A DNA stretch of 64,000 nucleotides from Diphasiastrum complanatum. Its lineage: Eukaryota; Streptophyta; Lycopodiopsida; Lycopodiales; Lycopodiaceae. Below the pieces are notes generated by a model. That model saw only the letters and a program-made list of their open reading frames with translations, searched no databases and had not been told where the DNA came from. The stretch lies in contig CM055111.1 in the NCBI GenBank assembly GCA_029204225.1, forward strand, positions 26,257,540 to 26,321,539, given 5' to 3'. A program made the position numbers and the translations under genes. Each line of letters begins with the position of its first letter. Position 1 is the stretch's first letter. Positions 1 to 10,613 of this stretch are shown piece by piece.

Positions 1-594
1 GTAAGAGTCATTAATGACCAATTTCTTGCAAAAAATGCACAAAATCTTGCCAGTAGCAAAGGATAGTATAAAAAGTGCTCTAAATAGAGCTCACTGTTAT
101 ATGAATCGGGTTCCCTAGAGAGCTGAAGGTTGGAGAGTGGGTGCACGTGAGGCCACACTAACTGGAAACTGCCAAGGTGCTGGTCAACACAAGAAACCAA
201 ACGCTCATGATCCACCCTGCCATAGGATCCAATCCAAATCCACCCTCCATGCCTTGAGCTCGTGACTAGACAACAAGCGAGATCTAGCTTCCAGCCCTAA
301 TGACGTCCCATATGACCACCAATACCTTAGGCCTTCTCTTGCCCTAGCTAGCACCATCCTGGCTATGCACATGTGCCCTACCGTCCAACAACTCCTAGAT
401 AGAGAGAAGGAATGATAACTGAGATCTCCATCCCTTGTATACCTCCAAGGTGGGAGCCTCCATGCAAAGCACATATCCCTAATTATGACAAGTGGCATGC
501 AAGCAATCCATGAGTCAATTAGTCAAGTCAATAGGCCCAATCCAATGTCCGGTTTCAAGTTAAGTGTGGGGCCCAAGGGGTTGGGTCCCTAACA
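1..594 (-). repeat. 3' LTR of a Ty3/gypsy chromovirus (Gy1), running off the window
   Basis: On the minus strand the chromodomain-coding end of the element is followed by a purine-rich tract (complement of about 595-612, reading AAAAAGGGGGAGGGA) and then by TGTTAGGG, the usual TG start of an LTR. The LTR reads down to position 1 and no closing CA is assigned, so its other end may lie outside the window. No gene is visible inside it; the minus-strand ORF at 205-498 has no recognisable family features. Polypurine tract and LTR start were read directly; assignment to one element with the gag and chromodomain to the right is by order and orientation. Confidence 0.7.
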
Positions 595-1635
595 TTCCCT
601 CCCCCTTAAAAAGACTTTTCTTCTACGGAAGAAAATCTGGGAATTTTTGTCTAAGGTCAAAATCCTTTTTCCAAGTGTCCTCATCATTGAAATGACCTTT
701 CCAACGAACCGAGTACTCAGTCACCTGCATCGACATACATCAAGAATGGCCTGTAGTTCAGAAGGTACAAAGGTTGACAGATCCTCCAACTTACCGCCTT
801 TGGGTAGCGTCCAACTTTTTGCTTTCAAAAGAAACCGATCTACCATCCTGATATAGGACTACCCCTATAGCAAAGTCACTAGCGTCCATCTCAAGCACAT
901 TCGGCTTGTTAGGATTCCTTTCCTTTCTTTGAAAAGAAAGCGGACTTTTTACCATTTACTTCGGGCTGTCCACTACGCTCAAACCTGCCACACGAGTATC
1001 ATCGTATATCTTGGCATAGCAAACTGCATCCTCAAGGGTAAGAAGTTGGTTCGTCCTAACCTCGAGCTGAAAAACCTTGGGCAAGCCCAAGATGAAATGC
1101 AACTTGACTAATGCAGGATCTATTATGGTGGCAAAACGAGAATATACCTCCTAAAAGTCTTGTAAGTATGCATCTAGGGGCCAGCTCCGCATATGAATAG
1201 TCGCATATTGGCGATAGAACTCAAAGTTGTCCCAGATGGGTAAGAAGGCCATCTTCAAGGCCTTGCAAGATTCCTTCCTCCTAGGTCTTGGGGACTTCAT
1301 GCTTCCCCAGAAGATCTTGCCACCATGCAAACGCTTGTCGTCGCAGGTACATAATGGCCATGTTGTTTGTGGTCATCCATTGAACCTTGCATGGAGAAAT
1401 GTGCACTCCACCGATCCAACAACGAAAACACAACATCGGGGAATATGTCCTTCTGGTTGCCAGCAAAGAGGTCAAGCATGAAGAGAGAATGGTGCAAAGC
1501 TTGTCTAGTTTGCACCAAATCCCCCCACTCTTGATGCTCCCTATTATGCTTTGCCTGCATATCAATAATTTGTTGTTGTAAATTATTGATTGCCAACATA
1601 CGGGCTTTAACATCCATAGAAGTTGTAGAACTCAA
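595..1635 (-). pseudogene. Internally deleted chromovirus: gag, RNase H scrap and chromodomain (Gy1)
   Basis: Read on the minus strand, 1635 to about 930 matches the retrotransposon gag domain: a short N-terminal coiled stretch, then YLRRQAFAWWQDLLG and the following gag helices ending near AKIYDDTRVAG, with stops and shifts. At about 915 the frame jumps into the start of a gypsy RNase H region (PNVLEMDASDFAIGVVLYQ, then FESKKLDATQRR). Soon after comes a chromodomain core (VTEYSVRWKGHFNDEDTW, about 720-660) and a stop just before the polypurine tract. The gag zinc knuckle, protease, reverse transcriptase and nearly all of the integrase are missing. This is an internal deletion derivative, unable to move by itself; whether it was ever mobilised by relatives is unknown. 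No 5' LTR was recognised beyond 1640. Confidence 0.75.
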
Positions 1636-1639
1636 GGCT

Positions 1640-2452
1640 CCAACTAGCTTAGGTTGGGTAGATAGGTGAAGAAGAGAGGAGGCTAAACTTGCAAAAGGAA
1701 TATGTGCATGGGCTAGAAACTTATATAAAAGGGGTAGGTTACAATGCCATGCATTGTTTGTTGCATGATCACTGGGCCCCTACTTGATGATTAATTGCGT
1801 GTACTTCAATCAAAATTGCTCAAAAGCTCATGTTTAAAAACTATAATTTAAGTTTTAATTCTTGTTATACAAGTTTCAACTTTCTCTTAGCCAATTATTA
1901 TACAGTATGTTGGTACTTGTATACTCAAATAATTACTATTATACTTGATAGTTGACAACCAAGTTACACAAACCCACCAACATGTGTAAATGTACACATA
2001 AAAAATGCTACCTTCCTAAGATGAATCATTAAACTTGTGTACATGAATCTCAGTGTGCCTATGTTACAATTACACGATTCTATAAATGATAAAAAAAACT
2101 GACTCAGGCTGTTCAAGGATCGGGTTCATAAAAAAGTTTCAAACGACCCCCTCCCAACAAAAATCCTTTCTAATTCGAATTAGGAGCTTCTATTCGATAT
2201 TTGATCGAATCGCGGTTCAATGAAACTATTTAATATGGGCACAACAAACACCTGCAGTAAATGATTTTAAACATCTTTTTTTCATGGTGGTCAGTTCAGT
2301 GGTATACTTATCACAATGCAGTAGTATAATTGCGCATTGACTGAATAGTCTCTGAATCGAATACTTTTGTCTGTACAAACACTCATCTTGCAAACTCAAA
2401 AGCCAAGGCTGATCCTAGACCTATACCTGTTCACTATTCGTAGTCATGCTTT
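1640..2452. other. Intergenic stretch, no gene seen
   Basis: AT-rich sequence without a convincing coding region. On the minus strand a TATATAA box lies near 1720-1728, about 90 bp upstream of the chromovirus gag start, and could be a promoter remnant. No LTR matching 1-594 was recognised here. Confidence 0.4.
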
Positions 2453-3163
2453 TCAAATGAAGAGAACAATCTGTCCATCAACACTTGCCAAAAGCTCGTG
2501 AGAAATGATTTCTGGGAGTTCGAAGATATTATCCGAAATCCCTCTAGATGACATCCTGAAAAGCTTGACGAAAGTTCTTGCATCTACAATGGGCACATTC
2601 CTCAAAAATTCCCAACAACAGCGACCAAAATCTCAATGATCTTCTTAATGTACTTAGACACAGGGTAAAGTCTACAAAATAGAAGCACATAGAGTTGTCT
2701 CCTACTACAAGTAACAGCACAAAATAAGTACCAGGTTTTCCGCAATTTTTCCTGTAGCAATCACCGACTACATCTTAAAACAAAGCCATAAATATTTGTA
2801 AAAATCTACAGACAATAAGAGGTAAAAAGATACATCGTTTGAATGTAAAACCCAGCATCATTCAGAACGGAATGGAAGACAGCACAAAACATTTTTCCAG
2901 TGTGGCTTACCGAGTGAAGCAATTATTCTGTATTTTCAATGAAGCCGCGGCATATTTGCTGCAAGTAGATGCTTGTGCATCATCACAGGACAACCTATAG
3001 TCAGTCATTTGCAGCAAATCTGAACCCTAACCCTAACCTTAAACCTCAGCATCTTGATACTTTGCTATATCTCTTGTATTGGAACTAAACTCTAAAGCTG
3101 AAAACACTGCGGTTTCAAGTAAAGACTCAAGACCATAAGCAAAGCATACAAGGTATTGTATCT
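2453..3163 (-). pseudogene. Last exons of an unidentified host-like gene, broken
   Basis: The minus strand holds two coding-like exons joined by a canonical intron. The upstream exon runs from about 3163 to 2911 (includes CFAYGLESLLETAVFSALEF and LQMTDYRLSCDDAQAS); the donor is CG|GTAAGCC at 2911/2910. The intron is 2910-2672 (239 bp) and the acceptor TTTTGTAG leads into LYPVSKYIKKIIEILVAVVG. The phase matches across the junction. The last exon continues as RNVPIVDARTFVKLFR and ends with VDGQIVLFI and TGA at 2453-2455. Two lesions are seen: a 24-bp telomere-like insertion at 3021-3044 adding three in-frame stops, and a one-base shift near the A/T run at 2604-2608. The composition suggests a helical, repeat-type protein. 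I do not recognise the family, and exons further upstream were not found. Confidence 0.55.
3021..3044 (-). repeat. Interstitial telomere-like insertion inside an exon
   Basis: On the plus strand this 24-base tract contains CCCTAACCCTAACC; on the minus strand it contains TTAGGG repeats plus one GTTTAAGG unit. The reading frame before it (KYQDAE) and after it (LQMTDYR) is the same, so removing exactly 24 bases leaves an open frame, while the tract itself supplies TAA, TAG and TAG in frame. Confidence 0.6.
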
Positions 3164-3913
3164 TGTCTCAATGTATGGTGACTTTCTCTTATTAATCCCT
3201 AATATTAAGCCCATAATGCATGTTATTTGATAATTGTTATGAATTAGTTCTCCTTTCTTCAATGAATCTCTTAATACTCCTTGCTTTATTAAAATAATTT
3301 TTACCTTTGCCGCAATAGCAAGCTATTGTGATGATTTGCTAAAATCTGAGTTGCTATTCCGAGTGAATCTGAGCATTAATTGTTTTTATGTTTTATCCTT
3401 CTAGAATGAAATCATTGTTTTTCTCATCTTTTAATTATTTCAATGTATCTTGAGCTCACACGGCAAAGCTTATTATGATATTTCACCTTGTTCTTAAAAA
3501 ATTTGACTCCCTAATATTTGACAACAAATAAATGTTATTTGCTAGATGTCAGAGCTTAGTTAATTCCACTCTTCATAAGATCACCTTGGATAAATGCTAA
3601 CGAGATCATAAGTCAACATGGAGGCATACATATTCATTTGCATGATCGTAAATATTTGGCCTCCATTCTCTTAGTCGTGGTCTTGCCTCCAAGCTCGAAG
3701 TAAAGAAAATTAACATCTAGGTTCCAAGCCAACGTCCAATCAATACAAGGTGAGTCTTAAGAGCTTGCAAATATCAGCCAGTCAGCCATTGGAGAGTGAC
3801 AAAGGATGATGAGCCGTGGTCTTAAATTCTTAATAGACTTATGCATAAGATTGTGAGTCATGTATGTTATTGTAATTGCTTAATCTTATACTTTTACATG
3901 TTAATCTTATATC
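3164..3913. other. AT-rich intergenic stretch, nothing recognised
   Basis: No ORF with family features, no RNA gene and no LTR-like ends were recognised here. Upstream exons of the broken gene at 2453-3163 could lie here but none could be supported. Confidence 0.3.
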
Positions 3914-4190
3914 TCACACCTTGACAATGTGATATGATGTTAGGTTTGCTGCAATGTTGTTAAGCTGTTCCTCGTAGTGGTTGCCCCTGTGTAGGTAATT
4001 GGGCGGATGGGCCCTATGTTGTGCTTGTGTAATAGCACACAACAACTCTTCATATACCCTACGTGCTGGAACTGTCTTTTTGGTTTGGTTAGGGCAAAGC
4101 AATGCCTTCTGATACGATTAGCACATTCAGCGACAAATTGATATCGTAGTCTACATTCGCTTTGAAAGTGAGTGGTTTCTCCGCACACAA
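3914..4190 (-). pseudogene. Remnant of a retroelement gag with a damaged zinc knuckle
   Basis: The minus strand contains VCGETTHFQSEC, which fits the last three metal ligands of a CX2CX4HX4C gag knuckle. The position of the first Cys reads TGA, one base away from TGT. Basic, Gln/His-rich sequence follows (QAQHRAHPPNYLHRGN), as is common after a gag knuckle. No protease, integrase or LTR can be attached to it, so the superfamily is not determined; it could be a chance match. Confidence 0.35.
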
Positions 4191-4262
4191 ATCATCTCTT
4201 CTGAAGTGCTGAAGGAAAAATGGCATAACCTGTTGAAATTGTCACATCTAACTTGGTTGATG

Positions 4263-5080
4263 TGTTAGATTTCTTATGCTTAGCCTTAAACAAATCGTTC
4301 AAGTAATGAAGCATCCTGAAAAACCGAAGGCCGACAACATATTTTTTAGGCCTTCACATTTTTCCTTTGAGATTTTTCTATGACTTAGAAATCATTTTAA
4401 GGCATCTTTGCCTTTCTCCGCCTTTTTCGCTCCTTAGCGAAAAATGCGACAGACTTGCCAAGTGGCCAGAATAACTTATAAATTATTTTTAAGGCACCTT
4501 CGTCTTTTTTCGCCTTTTTCGCTCCTTAGTGAAAAATGTGACACACTAGCCAAGTGGCCAGAATACCTTAGAAATTATTTTTAAGGCACCTTCGCCTTTT
4601 TCGGCCTTTTTCATTTTTCCCGCATTTTTTGCTGACCGACTTCGCCAACTTATGAGTAACCCTAAAAACAGCTGGACAAACAAATATCCCAAAGGTGGTT
4701 GGCGGTTACCAACTTTTGTACAGACTAGCATAAATAGCCTTAAAGGCTTGTAAGATATTTCCTCTCTTGAAAATCTCTATATTAGCTGAAACAAACTATA
4801 TAAGTGTTCATTTTTTTAGAATTTCTCTTTAAATTAGAGTTATCTGTAGCCAGCGTTATCACGCTCAGCAAGCTGAAGTTATTACTTCAAGCCATTGTAC
4901 TCAATGTTGATATTTATCAGAGTGCAATTTTTGTCTCACTACTGCGTCGTTCATTTGCGCAAACTGTATGAATTCTTCTACTTGAATATTTCTGCTGCTA
5001 ACTATTGCGTTTCCGTTCCTACACACCTACGCTTTGAGCAATCGAGCCTTCGTTGCGCTCACAACCACCGTTTTACGACA
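4263..5080 (+). repeat. 5' LTR of copia element Co1
   Basis: The right end is sharp: it ends in ACGACA immediately before the primer binding site at 5081. The left end is inferred from TGTTAGATTTC at 4263, comparable to TGTTGGATTATTC at the start of the Co5 3' LTR (53873); a start at 4231 is also possible. It contains a 92-bp tandem repeat at 4382-4630. No matching 3' LTR was found after the Co1 coding region, so LTR identity cannot be used for dating. Confidence 0.6.
4382..4630 (+). repeat. 92-bp tandem repeat inside the Co1 LTR, about 2.5 copies
   Basis: The phrase AAGGCAnCTTnGnCTT recurs at 4399, 4491 and 4583, exactly 92 bases apart. Each full unit contains a TTCGCTCCTTAGnGAAAAATG stretch and the phrase CCAAGTGGCCAGAATA. 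The third unit is partial and diverges after about 4600. Similar words (aaaaatg-gtgac, cgcatttttcgcc) recur in the tandem array of the Co5 LTR at 54040-54310. Confidence 0.85.
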
Positions 5081-5092
5081 TGGTATCAAAGC
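5081..5092 (+). other. Primer binding site of Co1
   Basis: TGGTATCAAAGC matches the plant copia primer site complementary to the 3' end of initiator tRNA-Met (TGGTATCAGAGC), with one difference. It directly abuts the LTR end at 5080. Confidence 0.85.
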
Positions 5093-5223
5093 GGACTTTT
5101 CAGTAATCTGCATTTTTACTGCGGATTATCAGTCTTGTTTCTATCAAGACATCTTTCTAGCAAACGCGTAGCCAACAGTATTCCGATAGTCATTGTTTTT
5201 ACCAACGATCTCGTTCAACCAGA

Positions 5224-8200
5224 ATGGATCCATCATCCAGTTCATCTCTCATTGACAAACTCGATGGAGATAACTACCATCTCTGGAAATTCAAGATGAA
5301 GGTTATACTTCTAGCCAAAGAACTGTGGGACATCGTTGATGGCACAGAACTAAAACCAGAAGGTGATGCAGCCGTCATCACCAAGTGGAGACTGAGAGAT
5401 GGCAAAGCATTTGCCATGATCACCCTCAACATCACGGACTCTTTGATCAGCCACATACGTGCTGCTCAGAGAGCTAAGGATGCATGGGACATCCTAGCAA
5501 CTCTCTACGACATAAGAGATGTTACATCCAAGCTCCATCTAAGGAAGAAATTCTTCAACCTCAGAATGTCTGAAGCAGATAGTGTTTCAAGTCACCTCAA
5601 CACTTTCAAAAATCTTATGGAGCAAATGACTGCAACAAGCTCAGTCATAGAAGATTCTGATGCACTCGTGACTCTATTATCGAGTCTACCTGAAGCCTAC
5701 GAAAATTGGATAATGGCAATTTCTACCTAGAAGCACCTCACTCTATCAAGAGTAATCTCGTTGCTCCTACAAGAGGAGATCAGAAGATCAGCATCCTCCT
5801 CAGGCTCAGGGTCGGATCCTCAAGTTCTATATTCAAAAAATCAGAAGTTTAGATCCAAGAGATCTACAAAGTCAGGCTCTACTGACAAAAAGAGCAACAT
5901 GCATTCTGGACCAAATTTCGGTTCAGGATCAAATTCAAGCTCTTCATCATTCCAACCTGTGCAGAAACTATTCTGCAGATACTGTAACAGGACTGGTCAC
6001 GAAATCAAGGACTGCCGAACGTTGAAGTACAACAACAAAAAGAAGAAGCAGTTCCAACAACAAGCACATAGTGCTACAGCCAGTCACTCAAATCAGCAAC
6101 AAGAAGAAGAAGATGATGAAGCAGCTTTCATGACCAAAGTCGGAGAACAACAGGATATCAATTCTTAGTATCTAGACTCCGGAGCAACTCAACACATGAC
6201 TCACCATCGTGACTGGTTCAAAGACTAGAAGTCGTTCACCCACTCTCGAGTTGTGCAACTTGGAGACAACTCATCGCATTCAATCAAAAGTGAAGGAACG
6301 ATCAGGGTTGAATTCAAAAAGGGTGAAGTCAAGTTGTTGTCCAACGTTCTCCACGTTCCAAATCTGACCAAGAATCTACTCTCAGTTAGCAGAATCACCA
6401 ATTCAGGTCGGAGGGTCAAATTCGATACAGAAGGCTGCACAATCCTTGACAAATTCCGGAAGGTTCTAGCCTATAGAAGACGAAGCGGCTATCTTTACAA
6501 ACTCAGCCACTGCTACTCTTCTAACAATCAAGCTCTTCACACAGCCACTTTTGAATCAACTGATATGTTGTGGCATTTCAGACTTGCCCATCTTAACTAC
6601 AACAGTATTCAGCAAATGTTAGTTCAGAATCTAGTACAAGACCTGCCTTCAGTCAGCAAGCCAACTTCTCCATATGAAAGTTGTATTATTAGCAAGCATG
6701 CTAGAAGTCCCTTCAGTTCAGACTCAGTTCATACATCCAAGGGCTTGCTTGACCTTGTACACAACAAAATTTGTGGCCTGATGCAGACTGCTTTCATAGG
6801 GGGAGCTCTCTATTTCCTAACCTTCATCGACGACTTCTCTCGAAGGATTGCAACCTACTATATGAAGAACAAATTCGAAGCATTCAAGTCCTTCAAGCAG
6901 TTCAAGGGGTCTGCAGAAAACTAGACCCAGAGGAAGATCAAGGCTCTACGCATAGATGGAGGGGGAGAGTACATCTCCACAAAATTCAAGGAGTTCTGCA
7001 AGGCCAATGAGATACTTCAACAATACACAACCAGCTACTCACCTCAGTCCAATGGTGTAGCTGAGCGGAAGAACCAAACACTCATCGAAAGTGCCAAGAG
7101 CATGTTGGCCCATGCCTCTCTTCCAAAGAAGTTTTGGGCAAAAGCTATTACTACAGCTGCCTACTTACAGAATCGATCCATCACCAAAGCCCTGAATGGC
7201 AAGACACCTTATGATGTGTGGACATGATCAAAACCATCACTCAAACATATTCGAGTGTTTGGATGCATCGCTTTTGCTCAGATCCTTGAGGATCTAAAAA
7301 GAAAGCTAGATGACAAGAGCTAAAAAATGATTTTCATCGGCTATTCCCAAAATCACAAGGCATACAAGCTCTACAATTTGGATACCAAGAAGGCATTCAC
7401 CAGTAGAGAAGTCATTTTTGTGGAAGACCAGTTCCTCGATAAAAAAAAAAAAAAGCTGCTGGTAATTCCGACTCACGAATTGAACAACCAGTCAATTTTG
7501 ATCTAGAGATTTAACTGCAAAATCTTGATGCTGACTCAGAACATGAGTCAGAACCTCAACGAGTCAACCCACATCAAAGGACCGAAGTTCAACCCAGAAG
7601 GTCGAACAGGTCCAGATAGTCTCCATCCAGATATATGGATAATCCGGCCTGCTACTTTGTGCAGGAACCAAACACAGTTGCTAAGGCGATGTTTACTCTT
7701 GATGCTGACCAGTGGAAAGCAGTGATGGACACCGAATACGATTCTCTGTTGGAGAATCAAACATGGACACTCACTAAGTTGCCATAGGACCGAAACCCAA
7801 TTCCATGCAAATGGATATTCAAGATGAAGTACGACGCTGAAGGTAGGCTAAATCGTTACAAGGCCAAGCTAGTCGCCAAAGGCTTTTCCCAGATTCCAGA
7901 TCTGGATTATTCAGAAACCTTTAGTCTAGTCGTCAAACATGCTTCAATCCGCCTACTCCTCTCCTTTGTAACTATAGTAGACCTTGAAGTCCACCAGATG
8001 GATGTCCAGATCGCCTTCCTCAATGGAACCATTGAAGAAGAAATATACATGATGCGGCCAGAGGGATATGAACTCAATTGCAAGCAACAACACCTTGTAT
8101 GCAAAATTCACAAGGCACTCTACGGGCTGAAACAATCACCCAGAGCCTGGTTCCAGAAAATCAACACATTTCTGATAGAGAATGGTTTCATTCCAAACTC

Positions 8201-9056
8201 AGCAGACTCGAATGTCTATCAAGTCTGTATCAAATTACTTCATCATCATCACTCTCTACGTAGATGATACACTCTTATTCAGTAATAATCGAAATCTGAT
8301 AAAGGATACAAAATGCATGTTGGCCCAAGAATACAAGATGACTAACATGGGTCCAGTCCACTATTGTCTTGAAGTCCAAATTCAACGAAATCAATCCAGC
8401 AGACTGATCTTCATCAATCAACAACGATATCTCAACGACATGCTGGAAAAGTATGGAATGGCCAATTGCAAACCCAGTCTCTTTCCACTCGACCCTGGAC
8501 TAAAGTTATCAAAGGAACAGTCTCCTCAAACTGAGGCAAAAAAGGAGGAGATGAAGCGCTACCCATTTCAATCCATCATCAGCTCACTGATGTATGCAAT
8601 GATCTGCACATGACCAAACCTTGCATATTCGATCAGTACACTCAGCCAGTTCCTGTCAAATCAAGATATAGCTCATTGGAAAGCGCTAACAAAGGTCATG
8701 AAGTACATTCAAGCAATGACAACTCTCTGCATCTGCTATGGAGGCAGCCAAACTACCAACATTCTTGAAGCCTACACAGATGCGAATTGGGCAGGAGATG
8801 TCGACACCAGAAAATCAACTTATGGATTTGTATTTTTATATAACCAAGGCCCAATCTCATGGAACAGCCGGAAGCAAACCTCAGTTGCATTATCATCAAC
8901 AGAATCCGAATACACAGCTGCCAATAGCACTATCTCTCAATCCGAGATTTCACTCTCGAAGCAAACATATAAAAATCAGGTCTCACTACCTATCTTCACG
9001 ATCCAAGTACAAGAAAAATCAAGAAAGTACCAGGAGGACGTCCCTCTCTATGGATG
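5224..9056 (+). pseudogene. Ty1/copia gag-pol polyprotein, Co1, degenerate
   Basis: The ATG at 5224 opens a gag of the UBN2 type (LIDKLDGDNYHLWKFKM). Order of parts: gag to about 5900; CCHC knuckle CRYCNRTGHEIKDC near 5970; protease LDSGATQHMT near 6175; GAG-pre-integrase around 6560; integrase with SPQSNGVAERKNQT near 7040; linker VRVFGCIAF-like and FIGYSQNHKAYKLY near 7330; reverse transcriptase from about 7690 with KWIFKMKYDAEGR, LYGLKQSPRAWF and YVDD near 8260; RNase H with DANWAGDVDTRKST near 8780. In-frame stops lie near 5728, 6166, 6226, 6922, 7226, 7321, 7785 and 8611, with a frameshift at the poly-A run 7441-7454 and another near 8220. Near 8930 about 100 bp of RNase H, including the DNQS motif, are missing before NPRFHSRSKHI. 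The element cannot encode active proteins. Confidence 0.92.
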
Positions 9057-9057
9057 A

Positions 9058-9660
9058 TATTGAAGGCAATCTGAATATCATTGAAACGTGCTTAATCAAT
9101 CATTCTTGTAATCTCAGATTAGATTAAACCCTTTCTCTCTCCATCTATCTAATCAGATTGAAGATGAGAGAATTGGTTGAACATCAAGTTGGATTGTCAA
9201 ATGGTTGAGTGTCAACCTGAGCTAAGCATAGTGTTGCTAAAGCCAACATTTAATAAGTCCACTAGTAAGCGAGACGAACTAATATTATTCGTGAGAGGCA
9301 TATGTCTCTTGTGCCGATGCACTGTGTGGGTTTGTCACAACAACACTCTTACAAAATGATCATTGATAATATAGTAGCTTGAATGCACATATTGAATGAC
9401 CTCGAATGCTTTGATGTCTGATTGTTGTCTGTTCGTAATCAGATGTTTATCCTTCATTCTGCACACTGGTTCATCTTGTTGAATGCTTAAACAATTAACG
9501 TAGGTCAGCAATGTCTATCTACACTCTAGAGGATTGTAGATCTGTTCTAACAAGCAGTGGCCGACAGACAGAATTGAATTCCATCTAGATTTATCAACAA
9601 TGGGATCAGAACGACTGAAATTTGTGTCACATCTAACCACTCTATTATTTAGTTTCATCA
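9058..9660 (+). other. Probable LTR remnant upstream of a second copia primer site
   Basis: This non-coding stretch lies between the end of Co1 RNase H and a primer binding site at 9662. By position it should be the 5' LTR of Co2 (or a recombinant LTR). It does not resemble the Co1 5' LTR at 4263-5080, and no polypurine tract or TG start was pinned down. Confidence 0.35.
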
Positions 9661-9661
9661 G

Positions 9662-9673
9662 TGGTATCAGAGC
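9662..9673 (+). other. Primer binding site of copia fragment Co2
   Basis: TGGTATCAGAGC is an exact match to the plant initiator tRNA-Met copia primer site. It is followed at 9802 by a gag start codon, which supports the call. Confidence 0.8.
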
Positions 9674-9801
9674 TGCAGAGGTTAGTCAAAGCCTCTTGCT
9701 CCTATCAGAGCGCTGATATAGCTTTAGAGCTATCATATCCAGGAGATCGAACATTCAGAACAAGGAACCAAAATGCAAACTGTAGAACACAGTTCACAAC
9801 A

Positions 9802-10224
9802 ATGGCATCTATAAACAGCATACAGTTGAATATCTACACAATCCTTGACTCAGATGGGTCTAACTTCCTAGCATAGAAGGTGAAGACCTCTCTAATATTA
9901 AAGGGAGAAGGGCTATGGCCCTGGGTAGACGGCACCAAAGAAATGCCTACAACCACCGACAAAGAGCTACGAGAATGGAGAAAATAAAATGACAAGACAA
10001 TAGTCTTGTTGTCTTCATCCATCGAAGATAGCCTAACGCTTGACCTCATGACACTATCTAACACAAAAGAGATGTGGAATGCATTACTTACCAGGTTTCA
10101 GACAAAATCACACCGTCAGATAATGCTTCTCGAAGATTAGTTGACAAACCTACGATGGGATGGCAAAGACCTCACATTTTTTATTAGAAAGATGAAGGAT
10201 TTGTTCCTTTGGTGCTCGATTGAT
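9802..10224 (+). pseudogene. Ty1/copia gag fragment, Co2
   Basis: From ATG 9802 the translation begins MASINSIQLNIYTILDSDGS and continues, through stops near 9874, 9985 and 10138, with gag features: a WVDGT-like motif, a MTLSNTKEMWNALLTRF stretch that matches the gag 'D-A-x-E-x-W' helix, and FIRKMKDLF. It breaks off near 10224, where sequence belonging to the Athila-like element At1 takes over. No knuckle, protease or pol follows. It differs clearly from Co1 gag and belongs to a separate copia family. Confidence 0.7.
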
Positions 10225-10613
10225 AATTAGTCGCGAATGATTCGCGAAAGACGAGACCAAATGTTAGTCATCTATTACCCAAAAGAACAACTAGAAAGAT
10301 CAGACATAATGAATGATAAGCATAGCAATATTAACATAGATCTGAACGCAGAATAAAGAATTGTATCAGATTAAGTATTCACCGTCACGAAGATCGGTAG
10401 AGATGCCGCTCTTATTTATGAATTTGACAGATGTCAAATCAACTTGTCGCGTGATCATCTCCTCCATTTCATCAATGTATATCACTGTCAATTTCTATTT
10501 TCACTCTTACACTTTCTTTTTACTCTTTCACTTTCGTTTACGCTTGTTCATAGTGCTCTTGTGTTTGTGAATCGTTCTTGCTTTTGTTTTTTACCTTGCA
10601 CAATCAACAAACT

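Noticed and set aside
3021-3044. A chromosome end or telomere
   Set aside because: Only about three units, in the middle of coding-like sequence with genes on both sides.
3020-3045. The telomere-like tract as a tiny GT-AG intron
   Set aside because: GT and AG do flank a 25-base version, but removing 25 bases breaks the frame, and plant introns that short are not known to me.
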